Source: Verticillium longisporum (lineage: Eukaryota > Ascomycota > Sordariomycetes > Glomerellales > Plectosphaerellaceae). From it: a DNA stretch of 64,000 nt. The stretch lies in NCBI GenBank assembly GCA_019188255.1, contig JAETXT010000006.1:5642001-5706000 (forward strand). The letters run 5' to 3'. Below are positions 11,280 through 23,785 of the stretch, one piece after another. Position 1 is the first letter of the stretch; each line of letters begins with the position of its first letter. A program made the position numbers and the translations under genes. The notes beneath the pieces were generated by a model. It was not told where the DNA came from. It worked only from the letters and a program-made list of their open reading frames with translations, and did no database searches.

Positions 11280-12822
11280 GTTCCCCCCCCTCCTTTTTGT
11301 TTGCCTGTTGTATTCTGCCAGAACAGCCAGGCCTCGTCACATTTTTCCGACTCGGCTACCTTCCGAGGTACCTAGGTACCCGACGTGCACGGAAAGAGCG
11401 TTCAGGCGCTGGGAAGTTTCGGCGGCAGGCCCTCGCACACGCAGGACTACAGGACCCGAATACGCGGGTTCCTAGTGGCCACGCCAGCATCAGCCTTATT
11501 AGGGGTGGGAAGCACAGGAAGGGGTCACGCAGGAGGAGGTCCCTGCCGCGCGCCGGACAAAATTCGGGACCCCCGAAGCCTTCCGCGAAGCGAAGGAGGG
11601 CGGGGCGGAGCACAGTATTGCCTCTGTAGCGAGTCCAATGGTGACGGGCACGAGCACGAGTACGAGCGCAAGGGACGTGTGAGCATGGTCAGCATTTGTC
11701 TCTCGTCAGCGTGCTGGCAGTGGCACGCCGAGCTTGACTCGAACCAAGACGATCCCGCAACGATTTTTTTTTCTCCAAAAAAATTCCCCAAAAGGAAAAC
11801 AATCGTCAAACAAGAAACGAAGATGAAGTTGGCTGAGAGAGAGGAGGCGTGGGCATGTCGTCGCCAATCCGGGCCGTTGCTTCTTTGGTAACGGTCTCAG
11901 CCGCCTCCCGGCTTGTGAGCCTACGAAGTGTAGGTACTAAGTTGTCCCTCCCGCCCTCCACGGACCCGCGTTCGAGCGAGCCGGAGTTTAAGTGGTTTTC
12001 GGGCCTCTGCAAGAACCCGTGCGGCGGCGGAGAAGATGGCATGTTGATAAGCTTACACGTGGAGGATCATCGCCAATGTCCAGAGAATTTGTTGTTGGTC
12101 GGAGTCTTGGCCCGCCCCAGGCATGGAGCCGTCGGCGAACAATTCGCGTTCCGCAGGCCGCAGGGACAGGCGCTTGTGTCTGTCTGGTGGGTTTTCTGCT
12201 TCTTGGTGGGTTGCGGTGGGTTGGTGGGTGTGTGGGTGATGAGCGAGCCATGTGCGGCGGACGGTGGGTTCAAGGGGAGGGGGGCGGAGGGGCGAAAAAA
12301 GGCAGATTGTCGCGATCCCGAAAGATGGTGCGCAGGCGGCATGCCATCATCAGATGGCACCAAGCATCGCCAGCGACTTGGTTTGTACGAGAGTCGGGCT
12401 TGATACCGGGTTCGGGTCGATCGAAGACCCCGAGAAGAGAGTGGAGACGAGCGAGGTACAAGACCACTGAGGCCGTCGGCACCAGGACTCGTTAGGTGCT
12501 ACAGTGCCAGCACCAGCGCCAGCAGCTCCAAAGTCCCAGGGCCTAGAGCCTAGAGCCTGCGCGCACCGCATGGCAGTGGCCCCACTTGACGGGGGACAAC
12601 CTCGCTTGCGGCTCTCGACAATTTGCTCGCTTTTACCACCTAGGCACATAGTACCTACCACCTAGATATAGGCTGGTAGGTACCTACCTGTCAGCCTAGC
12701 GATCCATTGGGTGGCCATATTTACGGCGCCTGCAGTGAGGTGCCCACCCCTTCCCCCTTCCATCGGTTCGTTCCCTGCATGGTCCTGTTGATACCTACCT
12801 GCCCTGTCGATACACGCCCAAC

Positions 12823-12867
12823 ATGCTTAAGATGCTCAACATGCTCAATATGCTCAACTTGCTCATT
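12823..12867. repeat. 9-bp tandem array, five copies
   Basis: Five consecutive 9-mers follow the pattern ATGCTCAAC, with one or two substitutions in the outer copies. The array lies in non-coding DNA. Confidence 0.75.
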
Positions 12868-14309
12868 GTTGCTCGCGTGGCGCTTGACAGGTGCAGTCGG
12901 ACGACAGCTGCGTGAGACGAGCCGAGCATGTTTTCGACCAACGAAACAGCGACCTTGATAAGAGCCTCCAGCGCTTCTCTCCTCTCTCTCGCGCTGCTCT
13001 TGTTTCCCTTGTCCCGTCCCTGACCCAAAACAAACAGCCGCAACACTCTCCATGTCGAGGTAGGTGGTTTCAACGTGCCCAGGGAGGCCCTTCACAGCAC
13101 GCACACCCCCCTAACCCACCAGCGGGAGCCATTTCATCCGCATCCCAGGTTTGCGGAGGCGATCCCGGGACCCACCGTGCCGAGGCTCGCTCATTGGACG
13201 ACCACTGCTGTGCTCGGGACAATAGAAGACACCGATGGCTCTGAGGGTCAGCACAATCTGAGCGAATCTGCGGGCAGATGAGGAATCTCATCTCACACGT
13301 CCCAGGGCCTCGTCTCTCCACTGGTCGAGCGACCATGCGAGAGGAGCTCATCATGATTGATCATGACGGCGCGCGGCCCCGAATTTTCGACCTGGGGTTC
13401 GCGGCCAGCGAGCCAGCCAGGTCAGCTTACCTAGGCCAGGCACGAAATGCGAAGAGGGAGAGAGACAGACAAACAGACACGGCCAGGATATGATACCATC
13501 TGGAATGAGTAGCTTGTTGTGATCCATCTCCTATGTGCATACCTCGCGCGGCCTGCCGTCACCCGTACCATCGAGCCCAGCTGTCAGAGCCTCGTTTGTT
13601 CGACAACTGATTCAGGAGGCAAGACAACGATGCTCGATTGCTTGGATCTTGCACGGAAAAGCGCAAGGTCTGAGGTGGGTTGGTGGGTTTGAGTTGGTGG
13701 GTCGGGACACTTCGGCCGGGGGCGGTAACAGTGAGCAAGCTTGGCAAGGTCGTCGACAGGGGGTGCGCACGCCATCCCCGTCCTCCATCTCCCAGAGATC
13801 CATCTTCCATAGAAGAGCGCAGTCAGATCTCGAGAAGGCCCATAGCATTCGCACCCGGCGACGCTGTCTTGTCGTTGCGGACTTTGATGTTCCACTTTTG
13901 AATCACATCTGCCTGCGGACTTGTCTTGTGTTACCTTGCCTTCTTACAAGCCTTGTTATCAGCACAGCAAGTTCGCCCTAGCGCCCTGGCTTCCCTTCTG
14001 TGGGAACTTCTCCCGAATCCGCACCTGCTGGGCCTCCTGAACGAGTCGCCGACCCTGTGCCAACCATGACAAGCTCATCGGGTTCCTGTCCAAGTCCGAA
14101 AGCACGTTCCATCAGTCTAAAGCACTTGCGTTCGGTCATCGTCGCACTGCAAAGTTGCCCCGATGAGGTTCGCTGTGTTTTGCTTTCTGTCTCCCATTCG
14201 TCACATTCGCTGTATGACTTCCCTGCCTTCGCCTTGTTGGGTCGGGCATAACCCACTTTGACGTCCTTGCTCTTGCCCTTTCGTAACTTTCTTGTCGTGG
14301 ACTTTGGGG

Positions 14310-14760
14310 CCCATGTTTGTCCCCCCCACCACCTCTTTCCTCACTTCGATCCTGTCGCTAGATTCGCACCCCCCTCCCCCCCACCCCTGCTTACCCGTTC
14401 TGTTGTCCTTGCTCCTTTCCGTTTCGGGATCTCACCTGCTTCTGCCTCTCATCGCCATCAACCCTACTTACATCGCCCTCATCCTGCTCTTTTTTTTTGT
14501 TCTCTCTCTTGGAACCCGGTCTCTCTCTCTTACCAGCTTCCTCTTCACCCCTCTTCCCTTCTTCACGACGCTCCTTCCCCCCTCCCTTCTTCTCCCCCCT
14601 CCCAACCCCACTATAATAATACTCTTAATATCCACACATCACAAGTATCGCTGGACAGAAGCAACGGTACAGAGGGAAAGAAGGTGAAGATAACACCAAC
14701 CGAAACACCACCCCAACGGCATCCGTGGCGAGCGACTTGTCGCAACCGAATTCGCCCACC
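14310..14760 (+). promoter_or_regulatory. Pyrimidine-rich leader of the PDR transporter gene
   Basis: The 450 bp before ATG 14761 are strongly C+T-rich on the sense strand, especially 14,340-14,610, as is usual for highly expressed fungal genes. Small open frames cross this leader, one of which overlaps the main start in another frame; I do not consider them genes. Confidence 0.45.
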
Positions 14761-17700
14761 ATGTCCGTCCCGGGGATCAACGGTATCCCTACGAATTATG
14801 ACGGTACCGCCCAGGGCACCGGCGTGCCTGTCACCGACCGCCCAGGCCACGCCGAGCTCGAGCAGGATGTTCACGACACCACCGCCACGCGCGCTACCTC
14901 GCTGACCGAGGTCGCCCACAGCGACACGACGCGTCGCGAAAAGTCGAGCCCCGTCAACGGCGACGCCGTCGAGGCTGAGGAGCCCATCGACGACGATTCC
15001 GAGATGGAGCGCCGCGCTTCCATCGTCCAAACCCTGGCGCGCAAGTACTCCCACACATCTCACAAGCTCCCCGCCGGCACCAACCCCTTCCTCGCCGCCC
15101 AGCAGGAGGACTCGTTCCTGAACCCTGCCTCGGCCAACTTCAGCGCTCGCAGCTGGGCCAAGGCCGTCGTCGAAATGGTCAATGCCAACGGCCAGGGTTT
15201 CCGCAAGGCAGGTGTCGCTTTCCAGCACCTCAACGTCTACGGTTTCGGCCAGGCCACCGACTACCAGAAGGATGTCGCCAACATCTGGCTCTCTCTCGCC
15301 GGCATGGCCCGCTCTCTCGTCGGTGGCGGCCAGAGGCGCATCGACATTCTGCGTAGCTTCGACGGCATTGTTCGCAACGGCGAGATGCTCGTCGTCCTCG
15401 GCCCCCCTGGTTCTGGCTGCTCCACCTTCCTCAAGACGATTGCTGGCGAGATGAACGGTCTGCACTCGGATCAAAGCTCCTACTTCAACTACCAGGGCGT
15501 CACCGCCAAGGAGATGCACACGAACCACCGCGGCGAGGCCATCTACACTGCCGAGGTCGATGTTCACTTCCCCCAGCTCAGCGTTGGTGACACGCTCACC
15601 TTCGCCGCTCGCGCTCGTCAGCCCCGCCACCTGCCCGAGGGCCTCAACAAGAACGACTTCTCCTCGCATCTCAGGGATGTCGTCATGGCCATGTTCGGCA
15701 TTTCGCACACCGTCAATACCCGCGTCGGCAATGAGTACATTCGTGGTGACTCTGGTGGAGAGCGCAAGCGTGTCACCATTGCCGAGGCCGCGCTGTCTGG
15801 TGCCCCTCTTCAGTGCTGGGACAACTCGACCCGTGGTCTCGACTCTGCCAACGCCGTCGAGTTCTGCAAGACCCTTCGCCTCGAGACTGAGCTGTTCAAC
15901 ACCACAGCTTGCGTTTCCATCTACCAGGCCCCTGGCAGTGCCTACGACCTGGTCGTCACGGCCACCGTTCTGTACCAGGGTCGCCAGATCTTCTTCGGAC
16001 GTGCCGATGAGGCCCGCCCGTACTTCGTCGACCTTGGCTTCTACTGCCCGCCTCGCGCCACGACGCCTGATTTCCTCACCTCCATGACCAGTCCTCAGGA
16101 GCGTATCGTGCGTGACGGGTTCGAGGGCCGCACCCTCGCACGCCCGACGACTTTGCCACCGCCTGGAGGAACAGCCCCAACTACAAGGCCCTTCAGGCCG
16201 AGATTGAGGAGTACAAGACGCAGCACACTCTCAACGGCCCCGACGCTGAGGCTTTCCGTGCCCACAAGCACGCCCAGCAGGCCAAGGGTCAGCGTGTCAA
16301 GAGCCCTTTCACCCTCTCTTTCATGCAGCAGGTGCAGCTGTGCCTGTGGCGTGGCTGGCAGCGCCTCATCGGTGACCCTTCCATCACCGTGGGTTCGCTG
16401 ATTGGCAACACTGTCATGGCCCTCATCATCGGCTCCGTCTTCTACAACCTCCAGGACACCTCCGCAAGCTTCTTCCAGCGCGGTGCCCTTCTCTTCTTCG
16501 CCCTGCTCATGAACGCTTTCGCTAGTGCTCTCGAAGTAAGTTGCCTTAAGCACCGTACGCCCTAGAGATGGAATGCTAATGAGCGATGTAGATTCTGACC
16601 CTGTACGCCCAACGTCACATTGTTGAAAAGCACAGTCGATACGCTCTATACCATCCCTCTGCCGAAGCCGTTGCGTCCATGCTTGTCGACATGCCGTACA
16701 AACTGCTCAACTGTCTCGTCTTCAATATCACGCTCTACTTTATTACGAATCTGCGGCGAGAGGCGGGTGCCTTCTTCTTCTTCCTGCTCATCTCGTTCTT
16801 CACGGTCCTGGCCATGTCTATGATTTTCCGCACGATCGCCTCCTCGTCGCGCACTCTCTCGCAAGCCATGGTCCCCGCCGCCATCCTGATTCTCATCCTC
16901 GTCATCTTCACCGGTTTCGTCATTCCCACGCCCTACATGCTGGATTGGTGCCGCTGGCTTAACTATGTTGACCCCTTGGCTTACGCCTTTGAGGCTCTCG
17001 TCGTGAATGAGTTCCACAACCGCAACTTCATCTGCACCAACTACGTTCCCTCCACCGACCCTGCCGCCGGCTACGAGAGTGTCAGCAACGACAACCGTGT
17101 CTGCACTGCCGTCGGATCCATTCCCGGCAATGACTTTGTCAACGGTGACGCGTACGCCTCGCTGTCTTTCGGATACGAGTGGGCCAACCGCTGGCGCAAC
17201 TTTGGCATTCTCATCGCCTTCATGCTCGGCTTCCTTGTCGTCTACATGGTGGCCGCCGAGTTCGTGTCTGAGAAGAAGTCCAAGGGTGAGGTTCTCGTGT
17301 TCCGTCGTGGATACAAGCCTTCTGCCTTCAACGAGAAGCACGCCCAGGATGACCCCGAGGACATGGTCCGCGTCGGTCCCGTCACCACTGCTGAGCGCGC
17401 TCGCGTTGCCGAGAAGGGCCAGGACGCCGGCTTCATCCAGAGGCAGACCTCCATCTTCCACTGGAACAACGTCTGCTACGAGGTCAAGATTAAGAAGGAG
17501 ACGCGCCGTATCCTGGATAACGTGGATGGTTGGGTCAAGCCTGGCACTCTGACGGCTCTGATGGGTGTCTCTGGTGCTGGCAAGACCACTCTGCTCGATT
17601 GTTTGGCCGACCGTACCTCTATGGGTGTCATTACCGGCGAGATGCTTGTCGACGGCTACCAGCGTGATACATCCTTCCAGCGCAAGACTGGCTACGTCCA

Positions 17701-19406
17701 ACAGCAGGATCTTCACCTTGAGACTACTACGGTCCGCGAGGCACTCAACTTCTCCGCTCTCCTCCGTCAACCCGCCCACGTCCCCAAGGCCGAGAAGCTC
17801 GCCTACGTTGATGAGGTTATTAAACTGCTTGATATGGAGGAGTACGCCGAAGCCATTGTCGGTGTTCCCGGTGAAGGTCTCAACGTTGAGCAGCGTAAGC
17901 GTCTCACCATCGGTGTCGAGCTGGCCGCTAAGCCCCCTGCTGCTGTTCGTTGACGAGCCTACCTCGGGTCTTGATTCGCAAACCTCGTGGGCTATCCTCG
18001 ACCTTCTCGAGAAGCTCACCAAGTCGGGCCAGGCCATTCTCTGCACCATCCACCAGCCATCTGCCATGCTGTTCCAGCGCTTCGACCGTCTTCTCTTCCT
18101 TGCCAAGGGTGGCCGCACCGTGTACTTTGGCGATATTGGCGAGAACTCGCGCCACATGATTGCCTACTTCGAGCGCATCAGCGGTACCACCTGTCCCGCT
18201 GGGGCCATCCCCGCCGAGTGGTTTCTTGAGGTTTTCGGTGCCGCCCCCGGCCCTCACGCTGAGGTCGGTTGGTTCGAAGCCTGGCGACAGAGCCCCGAGT
18301 ACGCCGCTACGCAGGCCGAGCTTCAGCGGCTCAAGGATGTGCGTGCCCCTCAGGACCCGTCGTCCTCGAAGGAGGACACTGCCTCGTACCGCGAATTTGC
18401 TGCCAGCTTCGGAACCCAGCTCTACGAGGTCACCCACCGTGTGTTCCAGCAGTACTGGCGCACCCCATCCTACATCTATTCTAAGGCCGCCCTCTGCATC
18501 CTCGTCGCTCTCTTTATCGGATTCGTCTTCTTCGATGCCCCCAACTCGATGCAAGGTCTTCAGAACCAGATGTTTGCCATTTTCAACATTCTCACCGTCT
18601 TTGGTCAGCTCGTGCAGCAGACTATGCCCTACTTTGTTATTCAACGGTCCCTCTATGAAGTTCGCGAGCGACCTTCTAAAGTATATGGTTGGAAGATCTT
18701 CATGCTGTCGCAGATCATTGTGGAACTCCCCTGGAACTCTCTCATGGCTGTGCTCATGTACGTCTGCTGGTACTACCCTGTCGGCCTTCAGAACAACGCC
18801 ATTGCCGCTGATCAGACCACCGAGCGTGGCGTCCTGATGTTCCTTTTCCTGCTCATCTTCCTCCTGTTCACCTCCACCTTCACCGACTTTATCATTGCCG
18901 GTTTCGAGACGGCCGAGGCTGGTGCCAACATTGCCAACGTCCTCTTCATGCTCTGCCTCATCTTCTGTGGTGTCCTCGCCAACCCCGATACGCTCCCTGG
19001 CTTCTGGATCTTCATGTATCGGGTGTCACCGTTCACGTACATTGTCGCAGGCATGCTGTCGGTTGCGGTTGCCAATACGAACGTTGTCTGCGCCGACAAC
19101 GAGCTCCTCAGCATTGTGCCACCGTCTGGCGAATCCTGCTCCGATTACCTTGGCCCCTGGATGGAGCAGTTTGGTGGTTACCTCACCGACGCCACCATCA
19201 ACTCGACCAGCGAGTGCCAGATGTGCACCATGGACAAGACAAACACCTTCCTGAACTCGCTCAACATTGACTACGCCGACCGCTGGAGAAACTTTGGCAT
19301 CGGCTGGGCGTTCATCATCTTCAACGTCTTCGCGGCGCTGGGTCTGTACTGGCTGGCGCGTGTGCCCAAGAAGGGTGGCCTCTTCGGCAAGAAGAAGCAG
19401 GAGTAA
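14761..19406 (+). CDS. PDR-type (ABCG full-size) multidrug ABC transporter, two frame breaks
   Basis: Exons 14761-16535 and 16592-19406 give about 1529 residues, the usual size for a pleiotropic-drug-resistance pump. The order is NBD-TMD-NBD-TMD. NBD1 has the Walker A segment [12 protein letters not shown] (near nt 15400), the signature SGGERKR and the degenerate Walker [11 protein letters not shown]. Six helices follow. NBD2 has GVSGAGKTT (near nt 17565), the degenerate signature LNVEQRKR and DEPTSGLDS, then a second helix set and a Lys-rich C-terminus. These asymmetric degeneracies are normal for the PDR family, which exports hydrophobic drugs at the plasma membrane. The frame is lost at the C run 16133-16135 (one C short) and again at the C run 17933-17937 (one C too many, or two too few). 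The family sequence continues cleanly after each, so consensus errors are likely. ATG 14761 is the first ATG in this frame. Confidence 0.92.
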
Positions 19407-21612
19407 GCTGGTCCCGATGAGGACAGAAAAAGACAGAAAAGCCACGCGGGCGTAGACAGCCCCTTGGCACGTCATGAATGTGTTTTGTAGTCTCCCCAAC
19501 ATATATCCTGTCCATACTGTGTTTTCTTTTATTCATCATGTCCAGCTTCACCGGTCGTCTATATTGACTGGGTTGAAGGGCGTGACGGCGTCTGGGTTGC
19601 CAGGAGAGGGCGTAGACTTGCATAGTCCTGCAACTTTTGCAGGCGGTGGATTTGACACGAGTAATAGATGCCAGTCAAAATGAAATCTTTCCATAACTTG
19701 CTGTCTGTCTTGGTGTCTGAGAGCACATTTTGTTATGAATGCCGCGTGCCCCTTCGGCTTGCTCGCTTTTTCGTATTCGAGGCGGAGCAGCCGACGGAGA
19801 ATGCGCAGGAGTTCACGGCCCCCCTTTTTGAGATGAACTGTTCGTAGCGGCCACGGGGCGGCTCCGTTCCTCCAGATCGCGGTGGGGCGTTGTCATTGCG
19901 ATGATTGGACAGTAGCGAAAGGGTCTCGACCTGTCGATGGTGGACATGCAGGGACTGGGAACGCGAGGGATCGATTACGAGGGTGCGAGCGTGTGCGGCT
20001 TCGAACTGTGTGCAACGGGGTGGCTCAGGCGTGGTAGATCCGACCTTCCCACCCGCAACTTGAATACGAACCCAGTCAGACGCCACACTGTGATCGCGCC
20101 CCGTTCGGGGATAGCGCGCATTGGAGTGCGTGAGTTTAATCGTTAAGGTTAATTGTTTGTGGTCACCGCTACCGTGTCGTTGAGACTGTGGTCGGGCCTT
20201 GTGGCTTTGCTTGCTGTCTCTTGTTTACTTTGACGTTCCCTCTCCGCCCCAGTTGGGAACAAGCAAGGTATTGGAGCTGGACTCGGTGTGGCGGATGGCC
20301 GAATTGAGAAGAGCATCGCCTTCGACAGCCGAGATTGAGAGTTCGTGAATGACGTTGGGCCTGGCGACTTGGGCTTGTTCGAGGTCTCTTGTCATGTCTT
20401 GGGGGCGCAGCGCTGGAGCGGGCTCGGCGGGCGGGCCGCGAGAGCAATCATTTCGGGATCAGAGCTCCAAGGTGGTCTCCCACTTGCAGCCTGACCGCTG
20501 TGCTGAGGATGCATGGAAACGACGGCGCGAGAGAAAAGATGACGTTGTAGAATGCTCATGTTTGTCGTTGTCTCGTGGACGAAGGCTGGCGGGAGGGCCC
20601 CCTGGAATGTACCGAGTACCTTAGGGTATCGGCTAGTGAGGGGCTAGTGCCAGGGGGGGGAGGGGTCGCATCTGGGTCGTCGTGGGGGAAGCTGGGATTT
20701 CATCGTTCCGACCCTGAGGTATTCGCACCCTTCTTTCGACGACGTCTGCTGCGACAAACGTCCGCAGAAGCACTGCGCACCACCGCTTCTCCCTCCATGC
20801 CGTGGATCGTCAATCGAAGTGGTCTTGCTGCTGTTTGACGCCGGCAGCTCCACGTGATGGGCGGTCCTGGCGAATAGAATGCTGCACAGCCCCGACGCCC
20901 AGACGCCAAGGGATGCCAAGGCTCTACCATGCCTTTTACGTGGTGCTGGGCATTTCCCACCGCGTCATCTCCCTGTCTCTTGCCTGGCTCTTTCCTGTCT
21001 CTTGCCTTTGGGGTGCCCTTTTCTGCTGCCCCTTCCTTGTCCGTGTCGCTCCCTCTTTCCCCTGAATCAGGCTTTATTTGTCTGCCTGAAGGTGCAGCCC
21101 GTGTCGCTCATGCCCCCGCCTCCCCTTACCCAAGTACACACCTCAGAGCAGCTACCACTCACGCCGCCACTACCTTAGCAAAAGGGGCCCGCCCCATCTT
21201 ATTCCATCGCTCCTGTGCCTCTTCCCGCTTTCCTACAACTCTCCTTCCCCGGTGCATCCACGTTGAAGCAACCTCAGCACAACCTACCTTCAACACCCAA
21301 AGCTCTCCGTTGTTTGTCGTCGCTCTGCTCAGAGCCAGACGCTGCAACTGCCGTTCGCTTCCTCTTCTTCCTCCTCTCCTCCCTCGACACCCTTGCGACT
21401 CGCCAACACGACGAGGGCCTTGTTTTTGTGACAAAACCCACCTTGAGTTCAGCGCCAACAGCGACTCGGACTCATTCACCCCTGACGGCTTTTTCCCGAT
21501 TGAATCTGCATTTCCTCGACGACTGAACGACCTAGAGACGACGACATCGTATTATTCGCATTTTCTCCTTGATCGGTCCTCCTTCGCCCACGGCCGCTGC
21601 GGCCTGCGCACC
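19407..21612. other. Intergenic 2.2 kb, 3' region of PDR gene and leader of GH76 gene
   Basis: I see no gene. The last 700 bp before the GH76 start are pyrimidine-rich and probably include its promoter and leader. A GTACC/GGTATC-type motif occurs near 20610-20632. Confidence 0.5.
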
Positions 21613-21668
21613 CACTCGACTGCTTTCACTCGACTGCTTTCACTCGACTGCTTTCACTCGACTGCTCT
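21613..21668 (+). repeat. 14-bp tandem array, four copies, in the GH76 leader
   Basis: The unit CACTCGACTGCTTT is repeated three times exactly and a fourth time with one change, ending 16 bp before the start codon. It is therefore probably transcribed in the 5' leader. Confidence 0.85.
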
Positions 21669-21684
21669 CATTCCCCTTCACACC

Positions 21685-23133
21685 ATGTTCAACTCTCTCC
21701 AGACCGTCGCCCCAGCGGCGCTATTGGCCCTCAGCGCTCTGCCGTCCGCTCTGGCGCAGGGCTACTCCATAGATTCGGATGGTGTGTAGACGCGCTGTTC
21801 TACTCTCCGAGCTCCTCTTGCTGACCCGTACAGATGCAATCCGTGAAACAGCACGCACACTCGCGTACGACATGATGCTGTTTTATGAAGGGAACAAGAC
21901 CGGCATGATCCCCGGTATTCTGCCAGGACCCCCGGCCGACGGAAAGGGCGATTACTATTGGTGGCAGGGCGGTGCCATGATGGGCACATATGTCGACTAC
22001 TGGCACTTGACCGGCGACACGAGCTACAACGACGTCGTCCGCGAGGGCATGGTGCACCAGGTCGGCGACAACCGCGACTACATGCCCCTCAACCACACGG
22101 CCTCGCTCGGAAACGACGATCAGGGCTTCTGGGGCATGACGGCCATGCTGGCAGCCGAGAATAAGTTCCCCGACCCCCCCGAGGATCAACCCCAGTGGCT
22201 GGCTCTCGCCCAGGCCGTGTGGTCGACGCAGAATGACCGATTCGACGACCACTGCAACGGAGGTCTCCGATGGCAGGCCGTCTCCACCAACGCCGGATAC
22301 AACTACAAGAACACCATTGCCAACGGTTGCTTCTTCAACATTGGTGCTCGCCTCGCGCGCTACACCCGCAACGATACCTACACTCAGGCCGCCGAAGAGA
22401 CGTGGGACTGGCTCTGGGGGTGAACTACATCGACCACGAGAACTGGCGTGTCTACGACGGTGGCCACATTGAGCACAACTGCACCGACATCAACAAGGCC
22501 ACCTTCTCCTACAACATTGCCGTTCTGATGCAAGGCGCCGCGTTCATGTACAACTATACCGAGGACGCCAAGTGGCTCGACCGCGTTGAGAAGCTGCTGG
22601 ACCGTTGCCTTACCGATTTCTTCCCGAGAGGTGTCGCTTATGAGGTTCCTTGTGAGAGGGACCCTGGCCGCTGCAGTGCTGACATGTTGACCTTCAAGGG
22701 ATACATGCACCGCTGGCTCGCTGTTGTCACGCAGCTTGTTCCCTCGACAGCTTCGAAGATTCTGCCCGTGCTGCAAAATTCGACGCAGGCTGCTATAAGG
22801 CAGTGCACCGGTGGCGCCTCGGGCCGCGTGTGCGGCTTCTACTGGGACAGGGGCGAGTTTATCGACCCCGCTGTCGACAAGACCACGGGTGCTGGCGAGC
22901 AGATGAACGTCCTGGCCGCCGTTTCCTCGCTTCTCATCGCAGGCGCGAACCCGCCCACGACCAACGACACCGGCGGCACCTCGAGGGGAGACAGCAACGC
23001 CGGCAGGGACAGCAACCCGTTCCAGGACCCGGAGCCGATCACGACAGCGGACAGGGCGGGCGCCGGTATCGTCACTTTTATCATCCTGGCGAGCGGACTG
23101 AGCTCGTGGTACTGGATGAGCTTCTGGGACTAA
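21685..23133 (+). CDS. GH76 endo-1,6-alpha-mannanase, Dfg5/Dcw1 type, GPI-anchored, one frame break
   Basis: Exons 21685-21781 and 21834-23133 give about 465 residues. The signal peptide is MFNSLQTVAPAALLALSALP..., and the catalytic Asp pair of GH76 is in LGNDDQGFWG (near nt 22112). Other conserved pieces are YYWWQGGAMMGTYVDYW, CNGGLRW and NTIANGCFFNIGARLAR. The C-terminus ends in a Ser/Thr/Asn-rich stretch and a hydrophobic tail (AGAGIVTFIILASGLSSWYW), as for a GPI-anchored protein. Dfg5/Dcw1 enzymes are thought to transfer GPI proteins onto cell-wall glucan. The frame is lost at the G run 22416-22420: one more G turns a premature TGA into the family sequence WGVNYIDHENW. Confidence 0.9.
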
Positions 23134-23785
23134 GTTCTTCTCGAATCTGCTCTTCGCCCGCGAGATGCTCGCCGGCGTTCGACATGGGTCTGGGCTTGCA
23201 GGGACCAGGATGGTTCGGTACTCCATCGATGACGCGGATGGAAAGATGAGTTTTGCTTGCCGTTCGAAAAACCAGGACGGGGCTCCTTTTCTTGTCATTG
23301 CCAGCCGGGCCCGGATGGTCTGGCTGCTGGATATAGGGCTGGCGTTGTTGCTGCCGCACTGTCACGATATACTGGCTGTGGCCTTTTTCATTTTCACGGG
23401 CTTGTGGTGGGATGTTTGTAGCTGAATACAGTCTTTGACCTTTTGACCGTCGCGAAGTGCCTGAACATTGATGGGAGGCTGTGTACTAGAACTACTGTAA
23501 TCCCACATGCTAGGACAGCTGCCTTGTTGAAGGATGATGAGATCATATGTTGTCAGATGATACAGATGCAACTGGCGACAACCTCCGTCCATGTTGTCCT
23601 GTAGTTCAAGGTGGTCTGGATGCTTCCAACCGATTACGGCCGGGTCACTTTCTGAACATCCCCTGTTGGCACACCACAGCTCTCAATCCATGAAACCAAG
23701 TACACAAAACTCGGCGTGGTATAAGTCTCTACCTCTCTACATCCCTATCATACACCCGTGCTTCTACAAACCCTCCCCAGTCCCG
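23134..23785. other. Intergenic between convergent genes
   Basis: These 650 bp between the convergent GH76 and SAM50 genes hold both 3' ends. I see no gene or notable repeat. Confidence 0.5.

Larger units (their letters stand above)
8583..14309. other. Gene-poor 5.7-kb region
   Basis: No convincing gene is visible apart from two doubtful minus-strand ORFs listed separately. The section 9,100-10,850 is relatively AT-rich. Recurrent TACCTAGGTA-type palindromes occur at 11365-11382, 12636-12690, 12791-12803 and 13427-13435, and a 9-bp tandem array lies at 12823-12867. The many ORFs between 11.2 and 13.9 kb have low-complexity or Arg/Pro/Ser-rich translations without family features. Confidence 0.5.

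Noticed and set aside
11700..11760. Minus-strand T-arm-like sequence (CTTGGTTCGAGTCAAG) suggesting a tRNA
   Set aside because: No matching acceptor stem, D-arm or anticodon arm can be drawn; the upstream DNA is poly-A/T.
11213..12495. Several 130 to 185 codon plus-strand frames
   Set aside because: They overlap each other in different frames and have Arg/Gly/Ser-rich or low-complexity translations with no promoter or splice support.
14258..14905. Plus-strand frames in the leader of the PDR gene
   Set aside because: They are pyrimidine-rich Ser/Pro/Leu translations without family features, and one overlaps the true start in another frame. Upstream ORF control is possible but not shown.
16646..18157. 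503-codon minus-strand frame opposite the PDR transporter
   Set aside because: It is an antisense shadow of a strongly biased coding sequence; its translation has no domain.
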